Positions 1 through 7,094 of a stretch of DNA of 9,285 bases are shown in pieces. This DNA is from an uncultured Porphyromonadaceae bacterium. GTDB taxonomy: Bacteria > Bacteroidota > Bacteroidia > Bacteroidales > Muribaculaceae. The stretch lies in contig USGZ01000040.1 of assembly GCA_900554265.1 (NCBI GenBank), forward strand, positions 1 through 9,285, read 5' to 3'. Made by a program: the position numbers and the translations under genes. Each line of letters begins with the position of its first letter. Positions within the stretch are counted from its first letter, which is position 1. The notes under the pieces were generated by a model. That model was given only the letters and a program-made list of their open reading frames with translations, had not been told where the DNA came from and did not search any database.

Positions 1-1400
<1,400 letters not shown>

Positions 1401-1460
1401 TCAGAATGCCGTGTCAACCTATATTAAAAGATTGTTATTAGCGTTATAAGAATGTGCCGG

Positions 1461-1470
1461 ACAGGCCTGT
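1461..1470. promoter_or_regulatory. Perfect 10-bp palindrome upstream of the AlkZ-related gene
   Basis: ACAGGCCTGT is a perfect palindrome inside a larger imperfect dyad flanked by CCGG on both sides (1457-1477), 26 bp before the start at 1497. It could be an operator for the downstream gene or a small hairpin in its leader. No matching second site is seen in the window, so a regulatory role is only a guess. Confidence 0.25.
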
Positions 1471-1496
1471 TCGCCGGACCTGCGGCTTAATAAGTT

Positions 1497-2249
1497 ATGG
1501 ACAAGGAAACTCTGAAATTGCCTTTGCGCAGCGCCGCGGACCTCGAGCAGGCGGTGCTGGCCCTGGGGGTGCTGCCTTTTTTCCGCGGCACCGTGCCCGG
1601 ATATTCCGTTCAGGCCATGGCCGACCCCGCGCTGTGGTTCACCGACGAGGCCGACGGTCCCTGGGAATGGAAAGGTCCGGTAATCCGCCGGGGAAGAGTT
1701 GCTTACGGCAAGTTCTTCAAGGGCAAAGCCGCCTATCTGCGCCTGGACTGCCTGGCGGACTACATCAACTACCGTCGGATGCTGACGCCCCTTTCGGAAA
1801 CGCCGGTGGAGGCCCTGGGCGACCTTTCGGACGCCGAGTTGCTGCGCATAATCAGCGGCGAGGGCAGCGTGCTCTCGTCGGACCTGAAGAATATGCTCGG
1901 GATAGGGCGCCCGCGCCGCCGCCGCGCCGACGAGCCCGTCGATGTCCTCGGGCTGGGGCGCATGGCCCGCGGCAGTGGGGCCCGCGCCGGCAGCGCCCTG
2001 GATGCCATGCTGGCGCGTCTGCAGATGGGCGGCCGGCTGGTAATCGCCGATTTCGAGTACCCGACCACGGCATCGGGGCGGCCCTACGGCTGGGGCCTGG
2101 CGCGTTATGCGGCGCCGGAGTTCCTCTACGGCGAGGCCATAGCCAAAGCCGGGCGCACGCCCCTGGAGAGCCGCGACCGCCTCATAGCGACGCTTGCCGC
2201 CGCGGCTCCGGCCGTCCCGCACCGCACAATCTGCTCGGTGATAGGGTAA
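1497..2249 (+). CDS. AlkZ-related protein (winged-helix, DNA-glycosylase-like family)
   Basis: This 250-residue soluble protein has no signal peptide or membrane segment. The block VLPFFRGTVPGYSVQAM (25-41), then LWFTDEADGPWEWKGPVIRR (46-65), VAYGKFFKGKAAYLRLD (68-84), the NYRR at 91-94, LLSSDLK-like text at 125-131, and LARLQMGGRLVIADFEYP (172-189) followed by GRPYGWGLARYAAPE (194-208) match my memory of a Bacteroidota/Firmicutes family annotated as AlkZ-related, distant relatives of the AlkZ/HTH_42 glycosylases that unhook DNA interstrand crosslinks. I see no clear QxQ-type catalytic motif, so enzyme activity is not established. An Arg/Gly-rich low-complexity linker lies at 136-163. The start at 1497 is the first ATG in frame and gives the family-like N-terminus. 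Longer overlapping reading frames on both strands here carry no recognisable motif. The gene stands alone, divergent from nifJ. Confidence 0.72.
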   Translation: MDKETLKLPLRSAADLEQAVLALGVLPFFRGTVPGYSVQAMADPALWFTDEADGPWEWKGPVIRRGRVAYGKFFKGKAAYLRLDCLADYINYRRMLTPLSETPVEALGDLSDAELLRIISGEGSVLSSDLKNMLGIGRPRRRRADEPVDVLGLGRMARGSGARAGSALDAMLARLQMGGRLVIADFEYPTTASGRPYGWGLARYAAPEFLYGEAIAKAGRTPLESRDRLIATLAAAAPAVPHRTICSVIG

Positions 2250-2266
2250 GCGGGGATGTCAGTTTC

Positions 2267-2299
2267 TTTCCAAAAATTTTATTCAAAAATATTTGGAAA
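2267..2299. repeat. AT-rich inverted repeat after the AlkZ-related gene
   Basis: TTTCCAAA (2267-2274) and TTTGGAAA (2292-2299) are perfect 8-bp inverted arms around a 17-nt AT-rich loop, 17 bp after the stop codon. It could end transcription of the upstream gene, but the stem is AT-rich and has no following T-run, so terminator strength is doubtful. The right arm overlaps the -33 box of the promoter below. It also marks where GC content drops. Confidence 0.3.
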
Positions 2300-2323
2300 T
2301 GTTAGGAATTCTTGCGAATTTTG
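2292..2323 (+). promoter_or_regulatory. Predicted promoter of the structured RNA region
   Basis: TTTG (2292-2295) and GAATTTTG (2316-2323) are separated by exactly 20 bp. This fits the Bacteroidota promoter TTTG-N19-21-TAnnTTTG with one mismatch (G for T at the first base of the -7 box). Transcription would begin near 2329-2331, at the foot of the first predicted hairpin. It could drive both the presumed RNA and the gene at 2691. Confidence 0.5.
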
Positions 2324-2325
2324 CA

Positions 2326-2682
2326 TCGCAGACCGTTTGAAGCCCCGTTTATGGGGTTGAGGGCGGATGTAGCGACATAATGAAAAGCGTTTATCCGCGC
2401 TGATTCTTGACTGCTTGAAATTCTGGCAGATTTCACTCCAAAGTCAAGGATTGAGCAACGATTAATGCCCGCGGATATGTAATATCTGCATCGGCTTAGC
2501 ATTCAGTGAGGAATGCTCAGTTGTATGCTCTCGTTGCATATACAAGCGTAGGGCTTCTCGTTGCCGTCCGACTTTGGAAAGGCAATGCCAGAAGCCTCAA
2601 GCAGCAGGACGGTCAACAGATACAGATTCCTACGCTTTTCTTGTATAATATCAGAATTGCCAACGAGAGGAAGACCGCGGCA
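2326..2682 (+). ncRNA. Candidate structured RNA or long leader, family unknown
   Basis: This stretch lacks a convincing gene but folds extensively. Hairpin 1 (2326-2375): TCGC/GCGA, CCGTTT/GGGCGG with three G.U pairs, a tandem GA/GA mismatch (2339-2340 with 2359-2360), then AGCCCC/GGGGTT. Hairpin 2: 2402-2412 with 2442-2452 (11 bp, two G.U), capped by 2416-2421 with 2430-2435. Hairpin 3: 2471-2478 with 2482-2489 (one G.U). Hairpin 4: 2498-2504 with 2511-2517. A long nested arm follows: 2528-2536 with 2661-2669, 2539-2552 with 2629-2647, 2552-2565 with 2581-2596. TGCC/GGCA (2466-2469 with 2679-2682) may close it. The non-Watson-Crick pairs I found are G.U when read as plus-strand RNA, which favours plus-strand transcription. 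Short reading frames cross it in both directions; similar frames are, as I recall, annotated as hypothetical proteins in many Bacteroidales, which would mean the DNA itself is widely conserved. It does not show RNase P, tmRNA or SRP signatures that I know. Ends are approximate. Confidence 0.5.
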
Positions 2683-2690
2683 AAAAATTT

Positions 2691-3545
2691 ATGAAGAAGA
2701 TAATATTAGTTGCTCTATTTTTATTCTGTGGATTGGGCTCGGTTTATGCCACCATTATCAATAGTTATTATGAGAACCAAATTGGGTTTTACGTTTACCA
2801 AGAAGATGATGGATTTAAATGGGTTAAAAGTATCCATAATGGATATCAAGGAGCCGAGAGTATTTATGGCACTGTGATTATTCCGCGTTCACAGGGTTAC
2901 AAATTTATATGTTATCATTTTTATTCGGAATTTCCAGGTGGAGGCTATTTTAAGGTGGAGAAAAATGGCTGTGAAGGAGTCGTAAATAAGGAGGGTCGTG
3001 AACTTATCTCTATATCACAGGGATATGATACAATTTACTTTATTGAAGAATCCGGTCATCCTGATGGTGGCTATTTTAAAGTGAAGAAAAATGGCTTATG
3101 GGGGGCAATAAATATCCATGGTCAAATTATAGCTCCGAATAAATATGCATCATTAGGATGGAATGGTGGAAACGCGTATCTTGGAAAAAACAGCACAAAT
3201 GGACAGTGGGAAGATATTTGTGATTCGAACGGTTACTCTTCAGGCTCGCACTCTGCCGCACATGCGTTAACCAAACAACAATGTGAAAGGCTCTTGGTTG
3301 GGAAATGGATAATTGATCATGGACGAGGGTTTAAGAAAGTAAGGATTTTTAAGGCAGATAAATCATGTGAATTTGAGGCCGAGATTTTTGGCACTACGGC
3401 GTCCCAAAGAGAAAATTGGTTAATAACGGATAATAGGGTTTTGCAGATTGGTACAACGAGGTTTCCCATTGAATCTATTACAGAAAGCACGCTAACTATA
3501 GTTTTACGCAGTGGCGAAAAAGAGACCTATACGAAAGTTTATTAA
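2691..3545 (+). CDS. Secreted WG-repeat protein with lipocalin-like C-terminal domain
   Basis: The 284-residue product begins with a clear Sec signal peptide (hydrophobic 4-16, likely cut after SVYA at residue 20); Cys13 is not in a good lipobox, so it is probably periplasmic or secreted rather than a lipoprotein. Two WG-type repeats are plain: GGYFKVEKNGCEGVVNKEGR (84-103) and GGYFKVKKNGLWGAINIHGQ (126-145), each followed by an I-rich strand; a degenerate unit lies at 33-65. After a Ser/His/Ala linker (183-193), residues 201-284 (LVGKWIIDH, FKADKS, WLITDN, ITESTLTIV, YTKVY) resemble the small beta-barrel lipocalin-like domains common in Bacteroidota surface proteins. No catalytic motif is visible. 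Codon use is AT-rich, about 40% GC by eye against roughly 60% for neighbours, suggesting transfer. The ATG comes 8 bases after the structured region ends and no Shine-Dalgarno is present, so it may be translated from a long leader RNA. Function is unknown; WG repeats often mediate binding. Confidence 0.85.
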   Translation: MKKIILVALFLFCGLGSVYATIINSYYENQIGFYVYQEDDGFKWVKSIHNGYQGAESIYGTVIIPRSQGYKFICYHFYSEFPGGGYFKVEKNGCEGVVNKEGRELISISQGYDTIYFIEESGHPDGGYFKVKKNGLWGAINIHGQIIAPNKYASLGWNGGNAYLGKNSTNGQWEDICDSNGYSSGSHSAAHALTKQQCERLLVGKWIIDHGRGFKKVRIFKADKSCEFEAEIFGTTASQRENWLITDNRVLQIGTTRFPIESITESTLTIVLRSGEKETYTKVY

Positions 3546-3607
3546 AAGTATTTTAAAGGATTGCTTTTGTGGTGTTGATTTCAGGTAGTCCCTGATATTC
3601 GAGACCG

Positions 3608-3753
3608 ACAAGCGGCGAAGCCTCGCAAAGGAGGTCGGGACCTCCGAGTTCCGACACTTCGCCTGAGTACCAATAAATTACTGCTGCCTGCGAAGGTGTC
3701 GGGAGACAGAGCTCCCGACCTCCTTTGCGCTCCGGCTTTCAGCCTTCGCTTGT
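3608..3753. repeat. Large two-armed inverted repeat, REPIN-like
   Basis: The left arm (3608-3662) and right arm (3690-3753) are imperfect inverted copies around a 27-nt spacer. The core, 3624-3662 against 3690-3729, begins CGCAAAGGAGGTCGGGA on the left strand and is nearly identical in the complement of the right arm; both outer ends read ACAAGCG. Each arm is also a palindrome: GTCGGGAG (3698-3705) pairs with CTCCCGAC (3712-3719) on the right, and TCGGGA (3635-3640) pairs with TTCCGA (3649-3654) on the left. Paired inverted palindromes are the design of REPIN elements mobilised by RAYT transposases. It lies between convergent genes, so it could also stop transcription from both sides. A small extra hairpin (TCAGG/CCTGA, 3581-3595) lies just before it. 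The rest of 3546-3794 shows no gene. Confidence 0.75.
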
Positions 3754-3794
3754 AGGGGGATATTTATTTAGGCTTCGCAGATTATAACTCAATT

Positions 3795-4979
3795 TCAGGC
3801 TACTGCCGGGTGCTTCTGGGGGAAGATGCGCTCTACAATCTGGGCGATGGCGCCGTCGCCGGTGATGTTGCAGGCCGTGCCGAAGGAGTCCATGGCGATA
3901 TAGAGGGCAATCATCATTGCGTTGTCGGCCTCGGAGAAACCGAGGATGGAGGTCAGAATGCCCAGCGAGGCCATGATTGCGCCGCCGGGAACGCCGGGAG
4001 CCGCCACGATGGTTATGCCGAGCATGGCCGTGAAACCCAGGAAGGTCATGGCGTCGTAAGGCATGCCGTGGACTATCATCAGGGCCAGGGCGCAGCTCAC
4101 AATCTTCAGGGTGCTTCCACTCATGTGGATGGTGGCGCACAGGGGAACGACGAAGCCGGCCACGTTGGCGTCTACGCCCATCTTCTTGGTTCGCTCGAGC
4201 GTTACGGGGATGGTGGCGGCTGAGCTCTGGGTGCCGAGGGCGGTGAAATAGGCCGGCATCATGGTCCACAGGGCCTTGAAGGGATTGCGGCGGGAGAACA
4301 GCGCCGCGATGCAGTACTGGGCGATTAGCAACCCGACGTGAAGCACGAAGATAATCGCTATTATCTTAATGAAGGTCAGTAGGATGGTGCCGACGGTGCC
4401 GGCCACGGTCATGCTCAGGAAGATGCCGAAGATGTAGAGCGGCAGCAGGGGTACGATAACCTTGAGGATCACCAGTTCGATGATGTCGCGGAAGTCGACC
4501 AGCCAGGTGCGCATGGTTTCGGCGCGGCTGACCACGGCGCAGCCGAAGCCGAGGACAAAGGCCAGGATGAGGGCCGTCATCACCGGCATGAGGGGCTGGA
4601 TTTCGATGGTGAAGAACGGCTGCGGGTCGGCGGAGGCGGAGGCGGCAAGGACGTCGGCGTACTCGCCGGTCTGGAGTATCGGCGGGAAGGAGAGCGAGCC
4701 GGCCAGGTAGGCCAGCATGCCCGAGCCGAGGGTCATAAGGTAGGCGATCAGAACTGTCACACCGAGCATCGCTCCGGCCTTACGGCCGATGAAGGCGATT
4801 GCCGGAGCGACGAAGGCCACTATAAGCAAGGGAATTATGAAGCCGAGGAAGGCGCTGAAGATTGCGTTGAAGGTGGCGAAGAGCCGCGCCGCCCAGTCCG
4901 GGAACACGAACCCGGCGCCGATGCCCAGGGCGATGGCGATGAGAATGCGGATGAGAAGTCCTGCTTTGTGTCGTTTCAT
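3795..4979 (-). CDS. Dicarboxylate/amino acid:cation symporter family protein (DAACS/SDF) with an altered ligand site
   Basis: A 394-residue inner-membrane protein with about eight hydrophobic segments and two re-entrant hairpins, the length and layout of bacterial glutamate/aspartate transporters. Family marks: hairpin 1 TQSSAATIPVTLE (250-262), TM7 ATIHMSGSTLKI (282-293), hairpin 2 APGVPGG (327-333), TM8 YIAMDSFGTACNITGD (360-375). Compared with GltPh, TM7 NMDGT becomes HMSGS (Asn310 to His285, Asp312 to Ser287), the substrate side-chain Arg397 becomes Gly367, Asp390 becomes Tyr360 and hairpin-1 Arg276 becomes Gln251, while Asp394, Thr398, Asn401 and Asp405 are kept (Asp364, Thr368, Asn371, Asp375). 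An acidic amino acid substrate and the usual sodium sites are therefore doubtful; a neutral substrate or different ion coupling is possible. The start lies 16 bp after tatC, so it is the third gene of that operon. Its stop faces the inverted repeat. Family is sure, substrate unknown. Confidence 0.9.
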   Translation of the reverse strand: MKRHKAGLLIRILIAIALGIGAGFVFPDWAARLFATFNAIFSAFLGFIIPLLIVAFVAPAIAFIGRKAGAMLGVTVLIAYLMTLGSGMLAYLAGSLSFPPILQTGEYADVLAASASADPQPFFTIEIQPLMPVMTALILAFVLGFGCAVVSRAETMRTWLVDFRDIIELVILKVIVPLLPLYIFGIFLSMTVAGTVGTILLTFIKIIAIIFVLHVGLLIAQYCIAALFSRRNPFKALWTMMPAYFTALGTQSSAATIPVTLERTKKMGVDANVAGFVVPLCATIHMSGSTLKIVSCALALMIVHGMPYDAMTFLGFTAMLGITIVAAPGVPGGAIMASLGILTSILGFSEADNAMMIALYIAMDSFGTACNITGDGAIAQIVERIFPQKHPAVA

Positions 4980-4995
4980 GGTGAAGGAGAGAAGG

Positions 4996-5799
4996 TTAGT
5001 CGGCCTGCTCGGGTACGGCCGGTGGAACGAGGATTGCGGCGGCTTCCCAGAGTGCGTAGATCGGGAGGAAGACGATGAATAGCGTGAAGGGGTCGCCGGT
5101 AGGTGTTATCAGAGCCGCCAGGACCAGGAGAGCCAGGATGGCGTGGCGGCGGTATTTCTTGAAGAACGAGCGCCGGAGGATTCCCATCTTGCCGAGCATC
5201 CATGCTACCAGAGGCAGCTCGAACACCGCGCCCATCACGACAAGGAGGGTGAAGAAATTGTCCATGTAGCTGTCCAGGCTCACGATAGGACGGATAGCCT
5301 CGCTGAGGCGGTAGTCGGCCAGGAAGCGCAGAGCCAGCGGAAAGACCAGGAAGTAGCCCGCGGCGACGCCGGCGAAGAACATCAGGTTGCCGAAGATGAA
5401 GGCACGGCCGGCGCCGCGGCGCTCGTTCTCATGCAGCCCGGGAGCCACGAAGCCCCAGAGCAGATAGATGATTATGGGGAAAGCGAGGAGGAAGGCCGTC
5501 CATGCCGATGCCGACAGGTGGATGAACAGCTGCGATGAAAGCTCGATGCTGACGATGTCGACCCGGAAGGAAGGATCTGTGGCCAGCTCGGGGAATCCGG
5601 TCTTGGTGGCTATGGCGTCGAAAAGCCGGTACGTTACGAAGGAGCCGCTCGCCGGCGCCATGATGACGTTGTCGAAAATCCATGGCATGGCGACGAAGGC
5701 GCCGACAGCGAGCACGCCCACGACGACGGCGACGCGCACAAGCACCCGGCGCAGGGCGTCCAGGTGGTCCCAGAAGGACATTTCCGCAGATTCGGCCAT
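4996..5799 (-). CDS. tatC: Sec-independent protein translocase subunit TatC
   Basis: TatC is the membrane receptor of the twin-arginine pathway: it binds the RR signal peptide of folded precursor proteins and recruits TatA. The 267-residue protein has six predicted membrane segments. It starts with the family motif SFWDHLDALRRVLVR (8-22). The conserved Glu of the fourth helix region is in FELPL (193-197), PIIIYLLWGFVAPGLHENERR (108-128) marks the second segment and its loop, and ITPTGDPFT (231-239) is a variant of the usual ITP-PDPFT before the last segments. The first periplasmic loop (about 43-92) is long, as in other Bacteroidota TatC. The start at complement 5797-5799 puts the motif near the N-terminus and is 12 bp after the tatA stop. 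No tatB-like gene is present, consistent with a two-component TatA/TatC system, although tatB could lie elsewhere. Confidence 0.97.
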   Translation of the reverse strand: MAESAEMSFWDHLDALRRVLVRVAVVVGVLAVGAFVAMPWIFDNVIMAPASGSFVTYRLFDAIATKTGFPELATDPSFRVDIVSIELSSQLFIHLSASAWTAFLLAFPIIIYLLWGFVAPGLHENERRGAGRAFIFGNLMFFAGVAAGYFLVFPLALRFLADYRLSEAIRPIVSLDSYMDNFFTLLVVMGAVFELPLVAWMLGKMGILRRSFFKKYRRHAILALLVLAALITPTGDPFTLFIVFLPIYALWEAAAILVPPAVPEQAD

Positions 5800-5811
5800 T
5801 CAGAGGTGGGG

Positions 5812-6093
5812 TCAGCTGCGGTCTTTGCCCTGAGTGCCGTTGTCCTTGATTGCGGTGGATGAAGCGGAGCTGCCGGCGGAGGCGTCCTTGTCCTTGTCGT
5901 CCAAAGGCTTGTTCATCTCGTCCTTGGCTTCCTGCATACCCTTGCGGAAGGAATGCACGCCCTTGCCGAGGCCGCGCATCAGCTCGGGAATTTTCTTGCC
6001 GCCGAAGAGCAGGAGAATGGCGAGAAATATGATAATCCATTCCCAGCCGCGGAGATTGCCGAGGAAAAGCAAGGTCGTCGTATTGTAAATCAT
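5812..6093 (-). CDS. tatA: Twin-arginine translocase pore subunit TatA
   Basis: TatA oligomerises around substrate-loaded TatC to let folded proteins cross the inner membrane. The 93-residue product has one N-terminal membrane helix (about 17-29, WEWIIIFLAILLLF region), the invariant hinge FGGKKIPEL (30-38), an amphipathic helix (about 34-58) and a charged, flexible Asp/Lys/Ser-rich tail (62-93) of low complexity. That is the full TatA/E plan; TatB would be longer and less Gly-rich at the hinge. The start at complement 6091-6093 leaves a 15-residue N-tail before the helix, longer than in E. coli but usual in Bacteroidota. It is the first gene of the tatA-tatC-symporter operon, and its promoter overlaps that of fabD. 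Confidence 0.95.
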   Translation of the reverse strand: MIYNTTTLLFLGNLRGWEWIIIFLAILLLFGGKKIPELMRGLGKGVHSFRKGMQEAKDEMNKPLDDKDKDASAGSSASSTAIKDNGTQGKDRS

Positions 6094-6124
6094 ATTAATG
6101 TGCGTATGATGGTTTTTGAAAGCG

Positions 6125-6156
6125 TAAAGTTAGGAAAACTCGATGAAAATGCCTAA
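6125..6156 (-). promoter_or_regulatory. Predicted tatA operon promoter
   Basis: On the minus strand, TTAG (complement of 6153-6156) is followed after exactly 20 bp by TAACTTTA (complement of 6125-6132). Each box has one mismatch to the Bacteroidota consensus TTTG and TAnnTTTG. Transcription would start near 6118, giving a leader of about 25 nt before the tatA ATG. The boxes overlap those of the fabD promoter. Confidence 0.5.
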
Positions 6157-6161
6157 CTTTG
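6130..6161 (+). promoter_or_regulatory. Predicted fabD promoter
   Basis: TTAG (6130-6133) and a perfect TAACTTTG -7 box (6154-6161) are separated by 20 bp. The expected start near 6168 gives a leader of about 38 nt. The -7 box is identical to that of nifJ. AAAGTTAGG (6126-6134) and CCTAACTTT (6152-6160) are perfect inverted copies and supply the boxes of both divergent promoters. Confidence 0.65.
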
Positions 6162-6205
6162 CACGGATTTTTTAGGCAAATTATAAAAATTTCAGTTTCA
6201 GTTAA

Positions 6206-7084
6206 ATGAAAGCTTACGTTTTCCCCGGACAGGGCGCCCAGTACGTAGGAATGGGCAAGGACCTGTACGAAAGCAACAAGGAGGCCCACGACCTCTTTGA
6301 GCGTGCAAATGAAATTCTGGGTTTCCGCATAACCGATCTCATGTTCGCCGGCACTGACGAAGACCTCCGCCAGACCAAAGTGACCCAGCCGGCAATCTTC
6401 CTGCACAGCGTAATCCTGGCCAAGAGCCTCGGCGCAGACTTCAAGCCCGACATGGTGGCCGGCCACTCCCTGGGCGAATTCTCCGCCCTCGTCGCCGCCG
6501 GTGCCCTGAGCTTCGACGACGGACTGCGCCTGGTTGCCGCCCGCGCCAACGCCATGCAGAAAGCCTGCGAGCTTACCGAAAGCACCATGGCCGCCATCAT
6601 CGCCCTCCCCGACGAGAAGGTCGAGGAAGTCTGCGAGGGAATCGACGGCGTGGTAGTATGCGCAAACTATAACTGCCCCGGTCAGATTGTGATTTCCGGC
6701 GAGACTCCCGCCATCGACGCCGCCTGCGAGCAGCTCAAGGCCGCCGGTGCCAAGCGCGCCCTCAAACTCAAGGTCGGCGGTGCCTTCCACAGCCCCTGCA
6801 TGGAACCCGCCCGCGCTGAACTCGCAAAGGCCATCGAAGCCGTCGAGGTACACGCTCCCGTATGCCCCGTGTTCCAGAACGTCGACGCACTTCCCCATAC
6901 CGACCCCATCGAGATCAAGGCCAATCTGGTAGCCCAGCTCACCTCCCCGGTACGCTGGACGCAGACCGTGCGCAACATGGTTGCCGACGGCGCCACAGAA
7001 TTCGTAGAGCTCGGTCCGGGCAAGGTACTCCAGGGCCTCGTATCGAAAATCGCTCCCGAAGTTGCGGTTTCCGGAATGAACTGA
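6206..7084 (+). CDS. fabD: Malonyl-CoA:acyl carrier protein transacylase FabD
   Basis: FabD moves the malonyl group from malonyl-CoA to the phosphopantetheine arm of acyl carrier protein, feeding chain elongation in type II fatty acid synthesis in the cytoplasm. The 292-residue length is normal. All key sites are seen: N-terminal VFPGQGAQYVGMG (5-17) with oxyanion-hole Gln, nucleophile Ser88 in GHSLGE (86-91), Arg113 in AARANAMQ that holds the malonyl carboxylate, catalytic His195 in GAFHSPCM (192-199), the QN pair at 224-225, and the C-terminal ELGPGKVLQGLV (268-279). The ATG at 6206 directly precedes the conserved YVFPGQG strand, so the start is secure. It is not next to other fab genes here and appears to be a single-gene unit with its own promoter. 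Codons are strongly GC-rich and biased toward C-ending, suggesting good expression. Confidence 0.97.
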   Translation: MKAYVFPGQGAQYVGMGKDLYESNKEAHDLFERANEILGFRITDLMFAGTDEDLRQTKVTQPAIFLHSVILAKSLGADFKPDMVAGHSLGEFSALVAAGALSFDDGLRLVAARANAMQKACELTESTMAAIIALPDEKVEEVCEGIDGVVVCANYNCPGQIVISGETPAIDAACEQLKAAGAKRALKLKVGGAFHSPCMEPARAELAKAIEAVEVHAPVCPVFQNVDALPHTDPIEIKANLVAQLTSPVRWTQTVRNMVADGATEFVELGPGKVLQGLVSKIAPEVAVSGMN

Positions 7085-7094
7085 TGCGCACTAC

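Noticed and set aside
1454..2305. Long plus-strand frame and a long minus-strand frame (1419-2222) over the AlkZ-related gene
   Set aside because: Both are Arg/Pro/Gly-rich translations typical of alternate frames in GC-rich DNA; the 1497-2249 frame carries the family blocks.
2302..2502. Minus-strand reading frame of 66 codons within the structured region
   Set aside because: It runs against the predicted promoter and against the strand indicated by the G.U pairs, and has no recognisable domain.
2326..2682. RNase P RNA, tmRNA, SRP RNA, group II intron or retron RNA
   Set aside because: I see no RNase P conserved P4 sequences, no tmRNA tag frame ending in LAA or CCA acceptor end, no intron domain V, and no reverse transcriptase gene nearby. 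6S RNA was considered because of the long arm but the multi-hairpin layout does not fit.
2506..2694. Plus-strand reading frame of 62 codons overlapping the start of the WG-repeat gene
   Set aside because: It has no signal, motif or ribosome-binding cue, and the same bases form the nested stems described for the RNA element. Any similarity to database hypothetical proteins would be explained by conservation of the DNA itself. Not fully excluded as a small leader peptide.
3608..3753. CRISPR-like repeat or simple rho-independent terminator
   Set aside because: There are only two inverted arms and no regular spacers, so it is not CRISPR. The arms are too long and the stem has no clean T-run, so a plain terminator is not the best explanation, though it may still stop transcription.
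6095..6898. Minus-strand frame of 267 codons over fabD
   Set aside because: Antisense shadow of fabD, with no motif of its own; it would also run through both promoters.
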